64,000 bases of DNA from JAXMAF01 sp046350555 (GTDB lineage Bacteria; Planctomycetota; Phycisphaerae; Phycisphaerales; SM1A02), in assembly GCA_046350555.1 (NCBI GenBank), contig JAXMAF010000016.1, positions 62,001 to 126,000 on the forward strand. Direction: 5' to 3'. The translations under genes and the position numbers were made by a program. Under the pieces are notes generated by a model. That model saw nothing but the letters and a program-made list of their open reading frames with translations, ran no database searches and had not been told where the DNA came from. Within the stretch, counting starts at the first letter, position 1. Each line of letters opens with the position of its first letter. Of the stretch, positions 1 to 7,648 are shown piece by piece.

Positions 1-159
1 CCGTGCCGTGCTCCCTGACCTGGCCGCGGAATGATCCTTCCGTGCACCCGCGGATCCGATCGCCGCGTCGATGGCTCCGTCGAGCGCATCGCGGAACGCC
101 TTTCGCCCGATCGCGTTGTGCGACCTTGCAAACGCCGGGTCGGTCTCCATTCGTTTGAC
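1..159 (-). pseudogene. Open in-frame continuation of the LRR-Roc gene (start of COR-like domain), runs off the left edge
   Basis: Reading on in the same frame past the TGA at 160-162 gives 53 sense codons with no stop, beginning VKRMETDPAFARSH and then a helical, Arg/Ala-rich stretch. A TGG instead of TGA would give EGWVKRMETDPAFARS, a natural continuation into a COR-like domain. Either the gene is truly interrupted or one base is wrong. The gene continues outside the window. Confidence 0.55.
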
Positions 160-1704
160 TCAACCCTCGACCATTCCCTGCGCGATCTCCCAATAGGTCG
201 GCACCTCGGTGCCCTGGCTGACGATCACGCGCCCGACCTCGTTCCTGAGCCAGCGCTCGAGCGCTGGAAACTGCCCGGCCTTCTCCGGCGCCGACTTGCG
301 AACGTACGAGTCGACGAAACAGCACTCGAACTTGCCGTCGTACTCGGGGCCCAGTTGTTCGCGCAGCCGCGCCCGGAGCGCCGCCGTCGACGTGCGGTGG
401 TGCGAGCAGACGATCACGATCCGTGGCTTGTTCGGAGACGCCAGGTGAATCAGGTCGATCCAGTAGCGCAATGGTCGCCATTGGTCCTGGTATTCACACG
501 CCTCGGGGGGCGGCTGCTTGCCGTCCTGCTCGGGCTTCCAAACGACCACGAAGAGCGCGCCGGTGCTCATGAAGAGCCGATGGGTGTTGTGGTAGATCTC
601 CTGACCGCCGAAGTCCCAGACGTGCAGGCTGACCGGCGTTTCCTTGCCGTCGATCGAGGCCTTGAAGCCGCGCCAATCCCAGAATTGCACACCGTGCGTG
701 CTGCCGTATTTCTTCTTAGCATCCTCCGGGTCCATCCCCAGCAGCGCCAACGAGAGGCACGTCTTCCCCGCGCCGCCATTGCCGAGGATCAAGACCTTGC
801 AACGCTTCACCTCGCCCTTGCCGGTCAGGTCGACATCGCGGAAGTACGCCGCGGTCGTCTCGGCGACGTTGTCGTCCTTGTCCTCGCCTTGCTCGGAGAC
901 GGGCGGCACGCGGAGGCCGCCGCCGAAGAGGAAGAGTGTCGCCGGATTGCCACGACGCTCCGGTAGCGCCGCGAGCGACCGCGTGTGGGCGAGGTCGATG
1001 AAGTCGAGCCCATCGTGGAAGTCAGGCACACGCGTGACGGCCGTTGCCCCGCGAAGCCCGATGCGACGCAGTCGCGGTGGCCACGGCGGAAGCGCGCCAG
1101 CGAGGGCCGTGCAGCCGTCGAGACGGATCTCTTCCAGCCGCGAGTCATCGGGGCTCGCCGACCACGCCGGAATCGACGTGATCTGCGTGCAGTTCGACGC
1201 ATCGAGCGTGCGCAGCATCGGCGCCGACTGGAGCACCGCGTGGAGCCATTCCTGATCGATGCCGATGCTGCGGCGCAGGCTCAGCTCGGTGAGCTCGGCG
1301 AAGTCGATCCGCTGATCCTCGGCGCGGATCGCCAACGCGGGACACTCTTCAAGGATCAATGTGTCGAGCGCCGCAGGCAGTCGCGGAAGCGACACGAGCT
1401 CGGGACAACGACGGATGTCGAGGCACCGCAGCCCCGGCGGCAGTGCAGGAAGTTCCGACAGACCGGCGATGTTCCACAGATGCACGTGGGTCAGGTTCGG
1501 GAACCACGTCGCAAGGTCGCGCGGCATGGGCGACGACAACCCGACCTTTGTGTTGCCTTCAAGGGTTCCGACGACAATCTTCGTGACCGCATCGGCGTTG
1601 GCCGAGACGCTGGACGAGCGCCACTCGAGCGCACCGTCGCGCGCGTAGATCACGGCCGAGGATCCATGCGCCGCCGTTGCCGCGGGCTTCTTCGTGGCGC
1701 TCAC
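160..1704 (-). CDS. LRR-Roc (ROCO-type) GTPase, C-terminus cut by an in-frame stop
   Basis: This is a leucine-rich-repeat protein fused to a Ras-of-complex GTPase. Residues about 65-270 hold LRR units (for example LRCLDIRRCPELVSLP and LDTLILEECPALAI). They are followed by a P-loop GNGGAGKT near residue 305 and a G3 motif DFGGQE near 365; the usual NKxD is replaced by CSHH. The start is GTG, overlapping the TGA of the upstream FGS gene (GTGA), so the two are translationally coupled. ROCO proteins normally continue into a COR domain. Here a TGA falls just as that domain begins, after VPTYWEIAQGMVEG, and the same frame stays open to the window edge. The stop is therefore a nonsense mutation or a sequencing error. 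ROCO proteins act as nucleotide-dependent switches in signalling and in some conflict systems; the role here is inferred. Confidence 0.85.
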   Translation of the reverse strand: MSATKKPAATAAHGSSAVIYARDGALEWRSSSVSANADAVTKIVVGTLEGNTKVGLSSPMPRDLATWFPNLTHVHLWNIAGLSELPALPPGLRCLDIRRCPELVSLPRLPAALDTLILEECPALAIRAEDQRIDFAELTELSLRRSIGIDQEWLHAVLQSAPMLRTLDASNCTQITSIPAWSASPDDSRLEEIRLDGCTALAGALPPWPPRLRRIGLRGATAVTRVPDFHDGLDFIDLAHTRSLAALPERRGNPATLFLFGGGLRVPPVSEQGEDKDDNVAETTAAYFRDVDLTGKGEVKRCKVLILGNGGAGKTCLSLALLGMDPEDAKKKYGSTHGVQFWDWRGFKASIDGKETPVSLHVWDFGGQEIYHNTHRLFMSTGALFVVVWKPEQDGKQPPPEACEYQDQWRPLRYWIDLIHLASPNKPRIVIVCSHHRTSTAALRARLREQLGPEYDGKFECCFVDSYVRKSAPEKAGQFPALERWLRNEVGRVIVSQGTEVPTYWEIAQGMVEG

Positions 1705-2744
1705 GGCGCCCTCCTGGCCTCGCGCCCCGACCGCGCGGGCGCTCCGCGTGCGCGCACGTTCGCTCCGGCTCCGCCCCCTGCGTCCGCCTCACTCCTCGTC
1801 CCTCGTCGCTCGGCTCCCGCAGTGGGCTCCGCCTGCGCGTGTCCGAACTTGTTGGCTTGCGCCACCGGACCGGGGAACAGACAACATCGGAAGCCCAGAG
1901 TCCAGTAGCGGTTGACGGGCCTCCACCAGTCGCGGATCGCCGAGCGGCAGAGCCCGGCCGTGTTGAACCACGACCCGCCGCGGATGACGCGAATGGGGTC
2001 TTGCTTGTTGCGGCTCGCCTCCTTCCAGAATTCCGCATCGTCGCCCGCATCTGCTCGCTCCCACGCCCGCGCGACCCACCCGTCCTCCCGCTTCCGGTAC
2101 GCGTGCCCGTCCCAGACGTCACGGCACCACTCCCACACGTTGCCGTGCATGTCGTGAAGGCCCCAGGCGTTCGGGTCGCGCTCGCCCACGGGATGCGTCT
2201 TGCCGTCCGCGTTCCTGTTGAACCAGCCGGCCCTGGCGAGCCGCGCCGCACCGTTGCCTGCGTGGTACTCCGTCGTCGTGCCGGCGCGGCAGGCGTACTC
2301 CCAGTGGGCCTCGGTTGGAAGGCCGAACTCCTTGATCGGCACCGTCGAACCAGCGCGATCCACACAACGCAGCTCGCGCCAGCGCTCCTGCACGCAGGCA
2401 CACCACGCCACGGCGTCATGCCAGCGCACCCGCTCGACTGGTCGCAGGTCACCCTTGAAGTGACTCGGATCGGGATCGAGCCTGCGGTCGGCCCAATGCA
2501 CCGCGACGGCGCGGTACTGTTGCTGGGTCACCGGGAAGGTACCCATGAGGAACTCGGCCTCGATCAGGACGGTGTGGCGCGGTTCGGCGGACGAGTCAAC
2601 GCGATACTCGCCCATCTGAAACCCGACCTCCGGCAACGCCGGCATGCGCCGGAAGTACATCGGCACGTTCCCCGGAAGCCAGAGTGTGACATCGGCGGCG
2701 CGTGCGGCCGCCTTGAGCGCGGAACGTGGTGGCTTCGTCGCCAT
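1701..2744 (-). CDS. FGS (formylglycine-generating-enzyme-like / SUMF1-fold) protein coupled to the Roc GTPase
   Basis: The protein has 347 residues with the FGE-sulfatase (C-type lectin-like) fold: a FQMGEY-type start of the domain, LPTEAHWEYACRAGT, MHGNVWEWC and a terminal RVIRGGSW...LGFRCCL block. The catalytic cysteine expected after RGGS in true FGE is absent (FNT follows), so a ligand-binding role is more likely than sulfatase maturation. The C-terminal block matches the place where DGR variable regions sit in the two other FGS proteins of this window. However, its differences from the template repeat at 37446-37562 fall at non-adenine positions, so it is not written by that template. 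A 55-residue low-complexity tail follows the fold. Its TGA overlaps the GTG of the GTPase gene. Function with the GTPase as sensor and switch is inferred. Confidence 0.85.
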   Translation of the reverse strand: MATKPPRSALKAAARAADVTLWLPGNVPMYFRRMPALPEVGFQMGEYRVDSSAEPRHTVLIEAEFLMGTFPVTQQQYRAVAVHWADRRLDPDPSHFKGDLRPVERVRWHDAVAWCACVQERWRELRCVDRAGSTVPIKEFGLPTEAHWEYACRAGTTTEYHAGNGAARLARAGWFNRNADGKTHPVGERDPNAWGLHDMHGNVWEWCRDVWDGHAYRKREDGWVARAWERADAGDDAEFWKEASRNKQDPIRVIRGGSWFNTAGLCRSAIRDWWRPVNRYWTLGFRCCLFPGPVAQANKFGHAQAEPTAGAERRGTRSEADAGGGAGANVRARGAPARSGREARRAP

Positions 2745-2900
2745 GGTCGCCGGACGGCACGTACGTTAGCAAACGATCGCCGTGGCCACGAACCGTGGGA
2801 GCGGTCGCGCGGCGGCTCGTTTACACGCTTCGCGGGCCAAGGTAGTGGGCCAAGGTCTCAGGCCAAGCTCGCACATGAGGGATTGGTACAGTTCCAGCCC

Positions 2901-4148
2901 ATGCCCGTCGGCCATCATCCGTCCCTCCCGCTTCCGTCGATCGACGACTTCACGCCGTCGCGCATGGTGCCGGTCTCGCGCGAGTGGCCGGCGCGAGCGG
3001 ATGGTCGACCGCGCGAGCTCTGGATCGTCGAGGAGATCTTCGTCCACTACCGGATTCCCGTCTGGGACCGCATCGCGCAGCGGCTGGGCGACGGCTGGCG
3101 GCTGCGCGTCTTCGCCGATCCGGAACAGTCGGAGAAGTCGATCCGCACCGCCCGCACGTACTTCGAGCCGCAGCGGACGCCCTTCTCGCTCGGCGGGCGC
3201 GTCTATCGCTGGCCGGGATTGCTCGCCCGGATCCGCGCCGAGCGGCCCGCGGCCGTCTTCGCGTCGGCGACGCCGCGGTGCCTCACCGTGTGGCGCCTGC
3301 CGGGCGCGTGCCGCGCCGCGGGCGCGGCGCTCGTTGCGTGGACGAAGGGCCATCGCGAACTCGACACACCCGGCGGCGCGACCGACCGGGTGCGCATCGG
3401 CGTGCTGCGGCGCTTCGACGCGATCGTCTGCTATGGCCAGTCGGCGCGGAAGGATCTCCTGCGGCATGGATTGCCCGAGGATCGCCTCTTCGTCGCGCAG
3501 AACTCGATCGACACGGCGCGCATCTTCGAGCAGCGGGCGGCGCTGCTGGCCGAAGGCGAGCGGCTGCGGCGCGTGCCCCGCCTCGAAGGGCGGCGCGTGC
3601 TCCTCTACTGCTCGACGATGTTCCCGAAGAAGCGGCAGCTCGACCTCGTCGAGGCGTGGCCCTTCCTGCGCGATCGGTTCCCCGATCTCGTCCTCGTCTT
3701 CGTCGGTGGCGGCGAGATGCTCGACGCGGTGCGAGCGCGGGCCAGCCAGGTCGACGCGGCGCGCATCAAGGTGATGGGCCGCGTGCCTGAAGGCGCCGAC
3801 TACCACTGGATCGCCGCGTGCGACATCGCCGTGCAATGCGGCGGGCTTGGGCTGGCGATCAACCAGTACCTCGCCTTCGGCAAGCCGACCCTTGTCGCCG
3901 ACGAACCGGGCGTCGACGGCGAGTTCGTGCTCGACGGCGTGACCGGCTTTCGGTACGAGAAGGGCGACCCCCGGGCGCTCGCCGACGCGGTGGCGAGGAT
4001 GCTGGAGGATCCGCCGCGGACCGCGCGGATCGCCGAGACCGGACGCGAGCTGGTGCGGACGTCGGGGAACATCGACCGGATGGTCGATGGCGTCTTCGAA
4101 GCGCTCGAGTTCTGTCGGGTGCGCCGCGGAGAACGCGGGGGGAGTTAG
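2901..4148 (+). CDS. Glycosyltransferase, GT4-like
   Basis: The protein has 415 residues with a GT-B layout. The N-terminal acceptor half contains ELWIVEEIFVHYRIPVWDRI. The C-terminal donor half contains LLYCSTMFPKKRQLDLVEAW, FVGGGEMLDAV, GRVPEGADYHWIAACDI and EPGVDGEFVLDGVTGF, which corresponds to the nucleotide-sugar binding region of the Glycos_transf_1 family. It probably transfers a sugar in surface polysaccharide or glycolipid synthesis. The ATG at 2901 is chosen because a TACAGT hexamer lies 8 nt upstream, as for other likely leaderless genes here; an ATG at 2964 is a shorter alternative. A nucleotide-sugar dehydrogenase gene follows after a repeat-filled gap. Confidence 0.85.
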   Translation: MPVGHHPSLPLPSIDDFTPSRMVPVSREWPARADGRPRELWIVEEIFVHYRIPVWDRIAQRLGDGWRLRVFADPEQSEKSIRTARTYFEPQRTPFSLGGRVYRWPGLLARIRAERPAAVFASATPRCLTVWRLPGACRAAGAALVAWTKGHRELDTPGGATDRVRIGVLRRFDAIVCYGQSARKDLLRHGLPEDRLFVAQNSIDTARIFEQRAALLAEGERLRRVPRLEGRRVLLYCSTMFPKKRQLDLVEAWPFLRDRFPDLVLVFVGGGEMLDAVRARASQVDAARIKVMGRVPEGADYHWIAACDIAVQCGGLGLAINQYLAFGKPTLVADEPGVDGEFVLDGVTGFRYEKGDPRALADAVARMLEDPPRTARIAETGRELVRTSGNIDRMVDGVFEALEFCRVRRGERGGS

Positions 4149-4320
4149 CCGCGGAGGGACGCGGAGAGAGTTGGCCGCGGAGGGCCGCGGAGAGAATTAG
4201 CCGCGGAGGGCCGCGGAGGGCCGCGGAGAGACGCGGAGAGAGTTAGCCGCGGAGGGCCGCGGAGGGACGCGGAGAAGGATCAGCCGCGGAGGGCCGCGGA
4301 TGTACGCGGAGGGACACGGA
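4146..4320 (+). repeat. Tandem array of CCGCGGAGGG-type short repeat (array A)
   Basis: Irregular tandem units of GCCGCGGAGGGACGCGGAGA type fill the gap right after the glycosyltransferase stop codon. The same unit in inverse orientation forms array B (4502-4672), so A and B could pair. The 181 bp between them (4321-4501) shows no gene. Confidence 0.85.
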
Positions 4321-4501
4321 ATTGGAGTGGCGTCGGATGGCGCGGCGGGCAAGTGATGGTTCAGATCATGCTCGATTCGGGGAGATGCAAGGCAGAGGTG
4401 CGGTGCGACAGCACTCAACCCACTTCATTCTCTCGATCTGCACTGAGGCCATCAAAGGCTTCTCTCCCTACGTGCTTCCGCGAGCTCTTGCGGCCCATCA
4501 C

Positions 4502-4672
4502 TTCTCCGCGTGAATCCGCGGCCCTCCGCGGCTGATCTCTCCTCCGCGTCCCTCCGCGGCCCTCCGCGGCTCATCCCTCCTCCGCGTCCCTCCGCGGCCC
4601 TCCGCGGCTGATCCCTCCTCCGCGTCCCTCCGCGGCTCATCCCTCCTCCGCGGCTCATCCCGCCTCCGCGGC
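4502..4672 (-). repeat. Inverted partner array of the CCGCGGAGGG-type repeat (array B)
   Basis: The units read CTCCGCGTCCCTCCGCGGC, the reverse complement of array A, and end about 70 bp before the dehydrogenase start. A TACCTT hexamer at 4684 just after the array could be the -10 box for that gene. Confidence 0.85.
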
Positions 4673-4743
4673 GCCCGCGTGCTACCTTACGACCCCCTCG
4701 GCCGCGCCTCCGCGGCCACTCCCCACCCGCGCAAGGTGACTTC

Positions 4744-6057
4744 ATGAGAATCGGCGTGTTCGGTCTTGGCTATGTCGGTGCGGTCGGCTGCGCGTGCATG
4801 TGCGACATCGGCCACGAGATCGTCGGCGTGGACGTCGTCAAGGAAAAGACCGACCGCATCAACCGCGGCGAGTCGCCGATCATCGAGACGGGGATCGACG
4901 ACATGCTCGCGCGGGCGTCGGCGTCGGGGCGGCTGAGCGCGACGACCAGCGTCAAGGACGCGGTCGGCCGGACCGATCTCGGCATCGTCTGCGTCGGAAC
5001 GCCGTCGACATCCACGGGCGGCGTCGACACGCGCTACCTCGACCGCGTCTGCACTGAGATCGGCGAGGCGGTCAAGGCCCATGGCAAGCCGTTCTACGCG
5101 GTGCTCAACCGCTCGACGAGCCTGCCGACGATCCACCGCGCCCTGATGCGCGTGCTCGAGGAGTCGTCGGGACGCACGCTCGGCGACGGCATCGGCTACG
5201 TCTGCCATCCCGAGTTCCTGCGCGAAGGCGCGGCGATCCACGACTTCTACAACCCGCCGAAGATCGTCTACGGCGCGAGCGACCCCAGGAGCGAGGCGCT
5301 CTGTCGGGACCTCTATCCGGGGATCGAGGCGGAGACCTTCTTCACGTCCGTCGACGTCGCGGCGATGGTGAAGTACGCGGACAACTGCTACCACGCGGTG
5401 AAGGTCACCTTCGGCAACGAGGTCGGCCTGATCTGCAAGAGTCTCGGCATCGACGCGCACGCGGTGATGGAGATCTTCTGCCGCGACCGCAAGCTCAACA
5501 TCAGCGAGCGCTACCTCAGGCCCGGCAACCCCTTCGGCGGGTCGTGCCTGCCGAAGGACCTGCGGGGAATCCTCGACGCGTCGCGCTCGACGGCGACGCC
5601 CATGCCGATGCTCCAGAGCACGCTGGAGAGCAACCGGCTCCAGATCGAGCGCCTGGTCAAGCGGATCGTCGCGGCCAACGGCCGCGCGCCGATCGGCCTC
5701 GTCGGGCTCTCGTTCAAGGAAGGCACCGACGACGTGCGCGAGAGCGCGATGGTCCATCTCGTCGAACAGCTCCTGGGCAAGGGCATCCCGGTGCGGATCT
5801 ACGACGAGCATCTCGCGATGAACCGGCTCGTCGGCGGAAACCGCAGCTTCGCGCTCGACAGCATTCCGCACCTCGCGGAGATGCTCTCGAACGATCTTCC
5901 GGCCGTCGTCGCGCAGAGCCGGACGCTCGTGGTGAACCATCGGCTCTCGCCCGAGCGCTGGGCGAAGGCGGGCCTCAAGGCGGATCAGCAGATCCTCGAC
6001 CTGGTCGGCATTCCCGAGCTCAAGGGTCGCGCCGGCTACGACGGCCTCTATTGGTGA
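4744..6057 (+). CDS. UDP-glucose/GDP-mannose 6-dehydrogenase family protein
   Basis: The protein has 437 residues and makes a hexuronic-acid nucleotide sugar by two successive NAD-dependent oxidations. The N-terminal NAD-binding motif GVFGLGYVG starts at residue 4. FLREGAAIHDFYNPPKIVYG follows in the catalytic half, and GGSCLPKDL near residue 262 carries the catalytic cysteine. The C-terminal UDPG_MGDH_dh_C domain contains GLSFKEGTDDVRESAMVHLV. The sequence resembles GDP-mannose dehydrogenase (AlgD) as much as UDP-glucose dehydrogenase, so the substrate is left open. manC at 45057 could supply GDP-mannose. AAGGTGA precedes the ATG as a ribosome-binding site. Its neighbour is a glycosyltransferase, which suggests exopolysaccharide synthesis. 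Confidence 0.93.
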   Translation: MRIGVFGLGYVGAVGCACMCDIGHEIVGVDVVKEKTDRINRGESPIIETGIDDMLARASASGRLSATTSVKDAVGRTDLGIVCVGTPSTSTGGVDTRYLDRVCTEIGEAVKAHGKPFYAVLNRSTSLPTIHRALMRVLEESSGRTLGDGIGYVCHPEFLREGAAIHDFYNPPKIVYGASDPRSEALCRDLYPGIEAETFFTSVDVAAMVKYADNCYHAVKVTFGNEVGLICKSLGIDAHAVMEIFCRDRKLNISERYLRPGNPFGGSCLPKDLRGILDASRSTATPMPMLQSTLESNRLQIERLVKRIVAANGRAPIGLVGLSFKEGTDDVRESAMVHLVEQLLGKGIPVRIYDEHLAMNRLVGGNRSFALDSIPHLAEMLSNDLPAVVAQSRTLVVNHRLSPERWAKAGLKADQQILDLVGIPELKGRAGYDGLYW

Positions 6058-6154
6058 GCGCCGCGCCGATGAAGCGAACGCGAGGCGTCGCGACGCCCGA
6101 CGGCCCTCGACGGAGTCCATGCGCGCGGCGCTCGGCCTCGAACGGCGATCCGCG

Positions 6155-7648
6155 TCAGCCCATCCACAATCCGAGAAGCAGGCCGAGATCCGCGCCGTCG
6201 ACGGTGCCGTCGAGGTCGAGGTCGCCCGCGCACATCGGCGCTCCGGAGCATGGACCCCAGTTGCCCAGGAGCAGCCCGAGGTCGGCGCCGTTCACCTGGC
6301 CATCGCCGTTGAGATCTCCCACCTGCGGCGCGGCCGGCGCGAGGGCGACGGCGGCGGCGGCGTTCACGCGCCCGTCGCCGAGAAGGCCGGCGTAGGGCGG
6401 ATTGAGCGCATCGATGGGAACAGCCGAGTCCAGGAGCGCCGACGAGACGAGCGCCGCCGTCGCGTGTGTCGGCGGTGCGCCGGGATGCTGCGCCCGCACC
6501 AGCGCGGCGGCGCCCGAGACGAACGCGGTTGCGAAGCTCGTGCCGCGCCAGACGCCATAGCCGCCGCCGGGCAGGGCGCTGATCACGCTCTTGGCCGGGT
6601 CGAAGACGCCCGGCGCACCGTCGACGGCCTGGCTCTCTCCCGGCGCGCACAGGGCGAGCTTGTGGTTGTAGTTGCTGAAGCTCGCCTTGAGGTCGCCCTT
6701 CGTGGTGGCGCCGATGCCCAGCGCGCCGCTGATCAGGGCGGGGAACTCCTCGGGCTCCTCGCGGTCGAAGTTGCCCGAGGCGCCGACCACGACGATTCCC
6801 TTGGAGTCGGCCTCGATCACGGCGTCGTGGACGGCCTCGCCCTTGTACGTCGAACCGAAGGAGCAGTTGATCACCTGCACGCCGCGATCGATCGCGTGAT
6901 AGATCCCCTGGGCGATCGAGAAGGTGTCGCCGATCCCCTCGCTGTCGAGCACCTTCACGGGGACGAGCTTGGCCTGCGGCGCCACGAGCGCCACGAGCCC
7001 GGCGACGAAGGTGCCGTGGCCGACCATCTCGTCGACGAGTCCATCGCCGTCGTTGTCGAGGCCGTCGCCGACATCGTCGGTGCCTCCGCCATCCACGAAG
7101 TTCGCCCCGCCCGTGGCGATCCGTCCGGCGAGGGCCGGATGCGCCGCGTCGATGCCGGTGTCGAGCACCGCGACCAGCACGCCCTGACCCTGCGAACCCT
7201 GCTGCGCCGCGGCCAGCCCGAGCAGCGCCACGGCGTATTGGCCGGCGTACTGCGGCTGGTCGATGTTCAACTGCGAGACCCAGATGCTGTCGGTCTTGCC
7301 CTCGGCCGCCTGTCCCTGGTAGTTGAGCTCGCCCCAGACGAGCGCTCCCTGCGCGACCTGCTGGAGCAGTTGCGCCTCGACGGCGCCCATCGGAGCGCCG
7401 ACGGGCAGCGCGAGCTTGTACGTCTTCCGTGACGCGATCTCGCCGATCACCGTCGTCCCGGGGAAGGCGGCGTTGAACGACGCGAGGAAGTCGCCGATCG
7501 CAACGCTGGGCGCCAGGCGCACGAGCGCCTGGTCGGGAACGAGCGGATCGACGCCGGGAGGCGGAGGCCCTCCGCCGGTGGCGGACGCGGCCCGCGCGAG
7601 CGCGAGCACGAGGGCGGCGATGCACGGGAGATGCCTGGTGTTGTTCAT
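6155..7648 (-). CDS. Secreted subtilisin-family (S8) protease with C-terminal dockerin-like repeats
   Basis: The protein has 497 residues. An N-terminal signal peptide (about 1-24) is followed by a propeptide-like region, then the catalytic triad D163 (VLDTGID), H211 (GHGTFVAG) and S371 (GTSFATA), with the oxyanion Asn at 293 (GASGN). An Asp/Gly-rich loop (DGLDNDGDGLVDE) probably binds calcium. The last 55 residues hold two dockerin-like calcium repeats, DLNGDGQVNGADLGLLLG and DLDLDGTVDGADLGLLLG, common in planctomycete exported proteins. The ATG overlaps the stop of the upstream CHAT gene (ATGA), so it is the last gene of the sigma-CHAT operon. It could be a substrate-activated or executioner protease of that system; this is inference. 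Confidence 0.93.
   Translation of the reverse strand: MNNTRHLPCIAALVLALARAASATGGGPPPPGVDPLVPDQALVRLAPSVAIGDFLASFNAAFPGTTVIGEIASRKTYKLALPVGAPMGAVEAQLLQQVAQGALVWGELNYQGQAAEGKTDSIWVSQLNIDQPQYAGQYAVALLGLAAAQQGSQGQGVLVAVLDTGIDAAHPALAGRIATGGANFVDGGGTDDVGDGLDNDGDGLVDEMVGHGTFVAGLVALVAPQAKLVPVKVLDSEGIGDTFSIAQGIYHAIDRGVQVINCSFGSTYKGEAVHDAVIEADSKGIVVVGASGNFDREEPEEFPALISGALGIGATTKGDLKASFSNYNHKLALCAPGESQAVDGAPGVFDPAKSVISALPGGGYGVWRGTSFATAFVSGAAALVRAQHPGAPPTHATAALVSSALLDSAVPIDALNPPYAGLLGDGRVNAAAAVALAPAAPQVGDLNGDGQVNGADLGLLLGNWGPCSGAPMCAGDLDLDGTVDGADLGLLLGLWMG

Noticed and set aside
1860..1995. Third variable region of the local DGR
   Set aside because: Differences from the TR fall at all base types, so the local template did not write it.
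4146..4672. CRISPR array
   Set aside because: Units are short, irregular and contiguous without unique spacers; no cas genes nearby.
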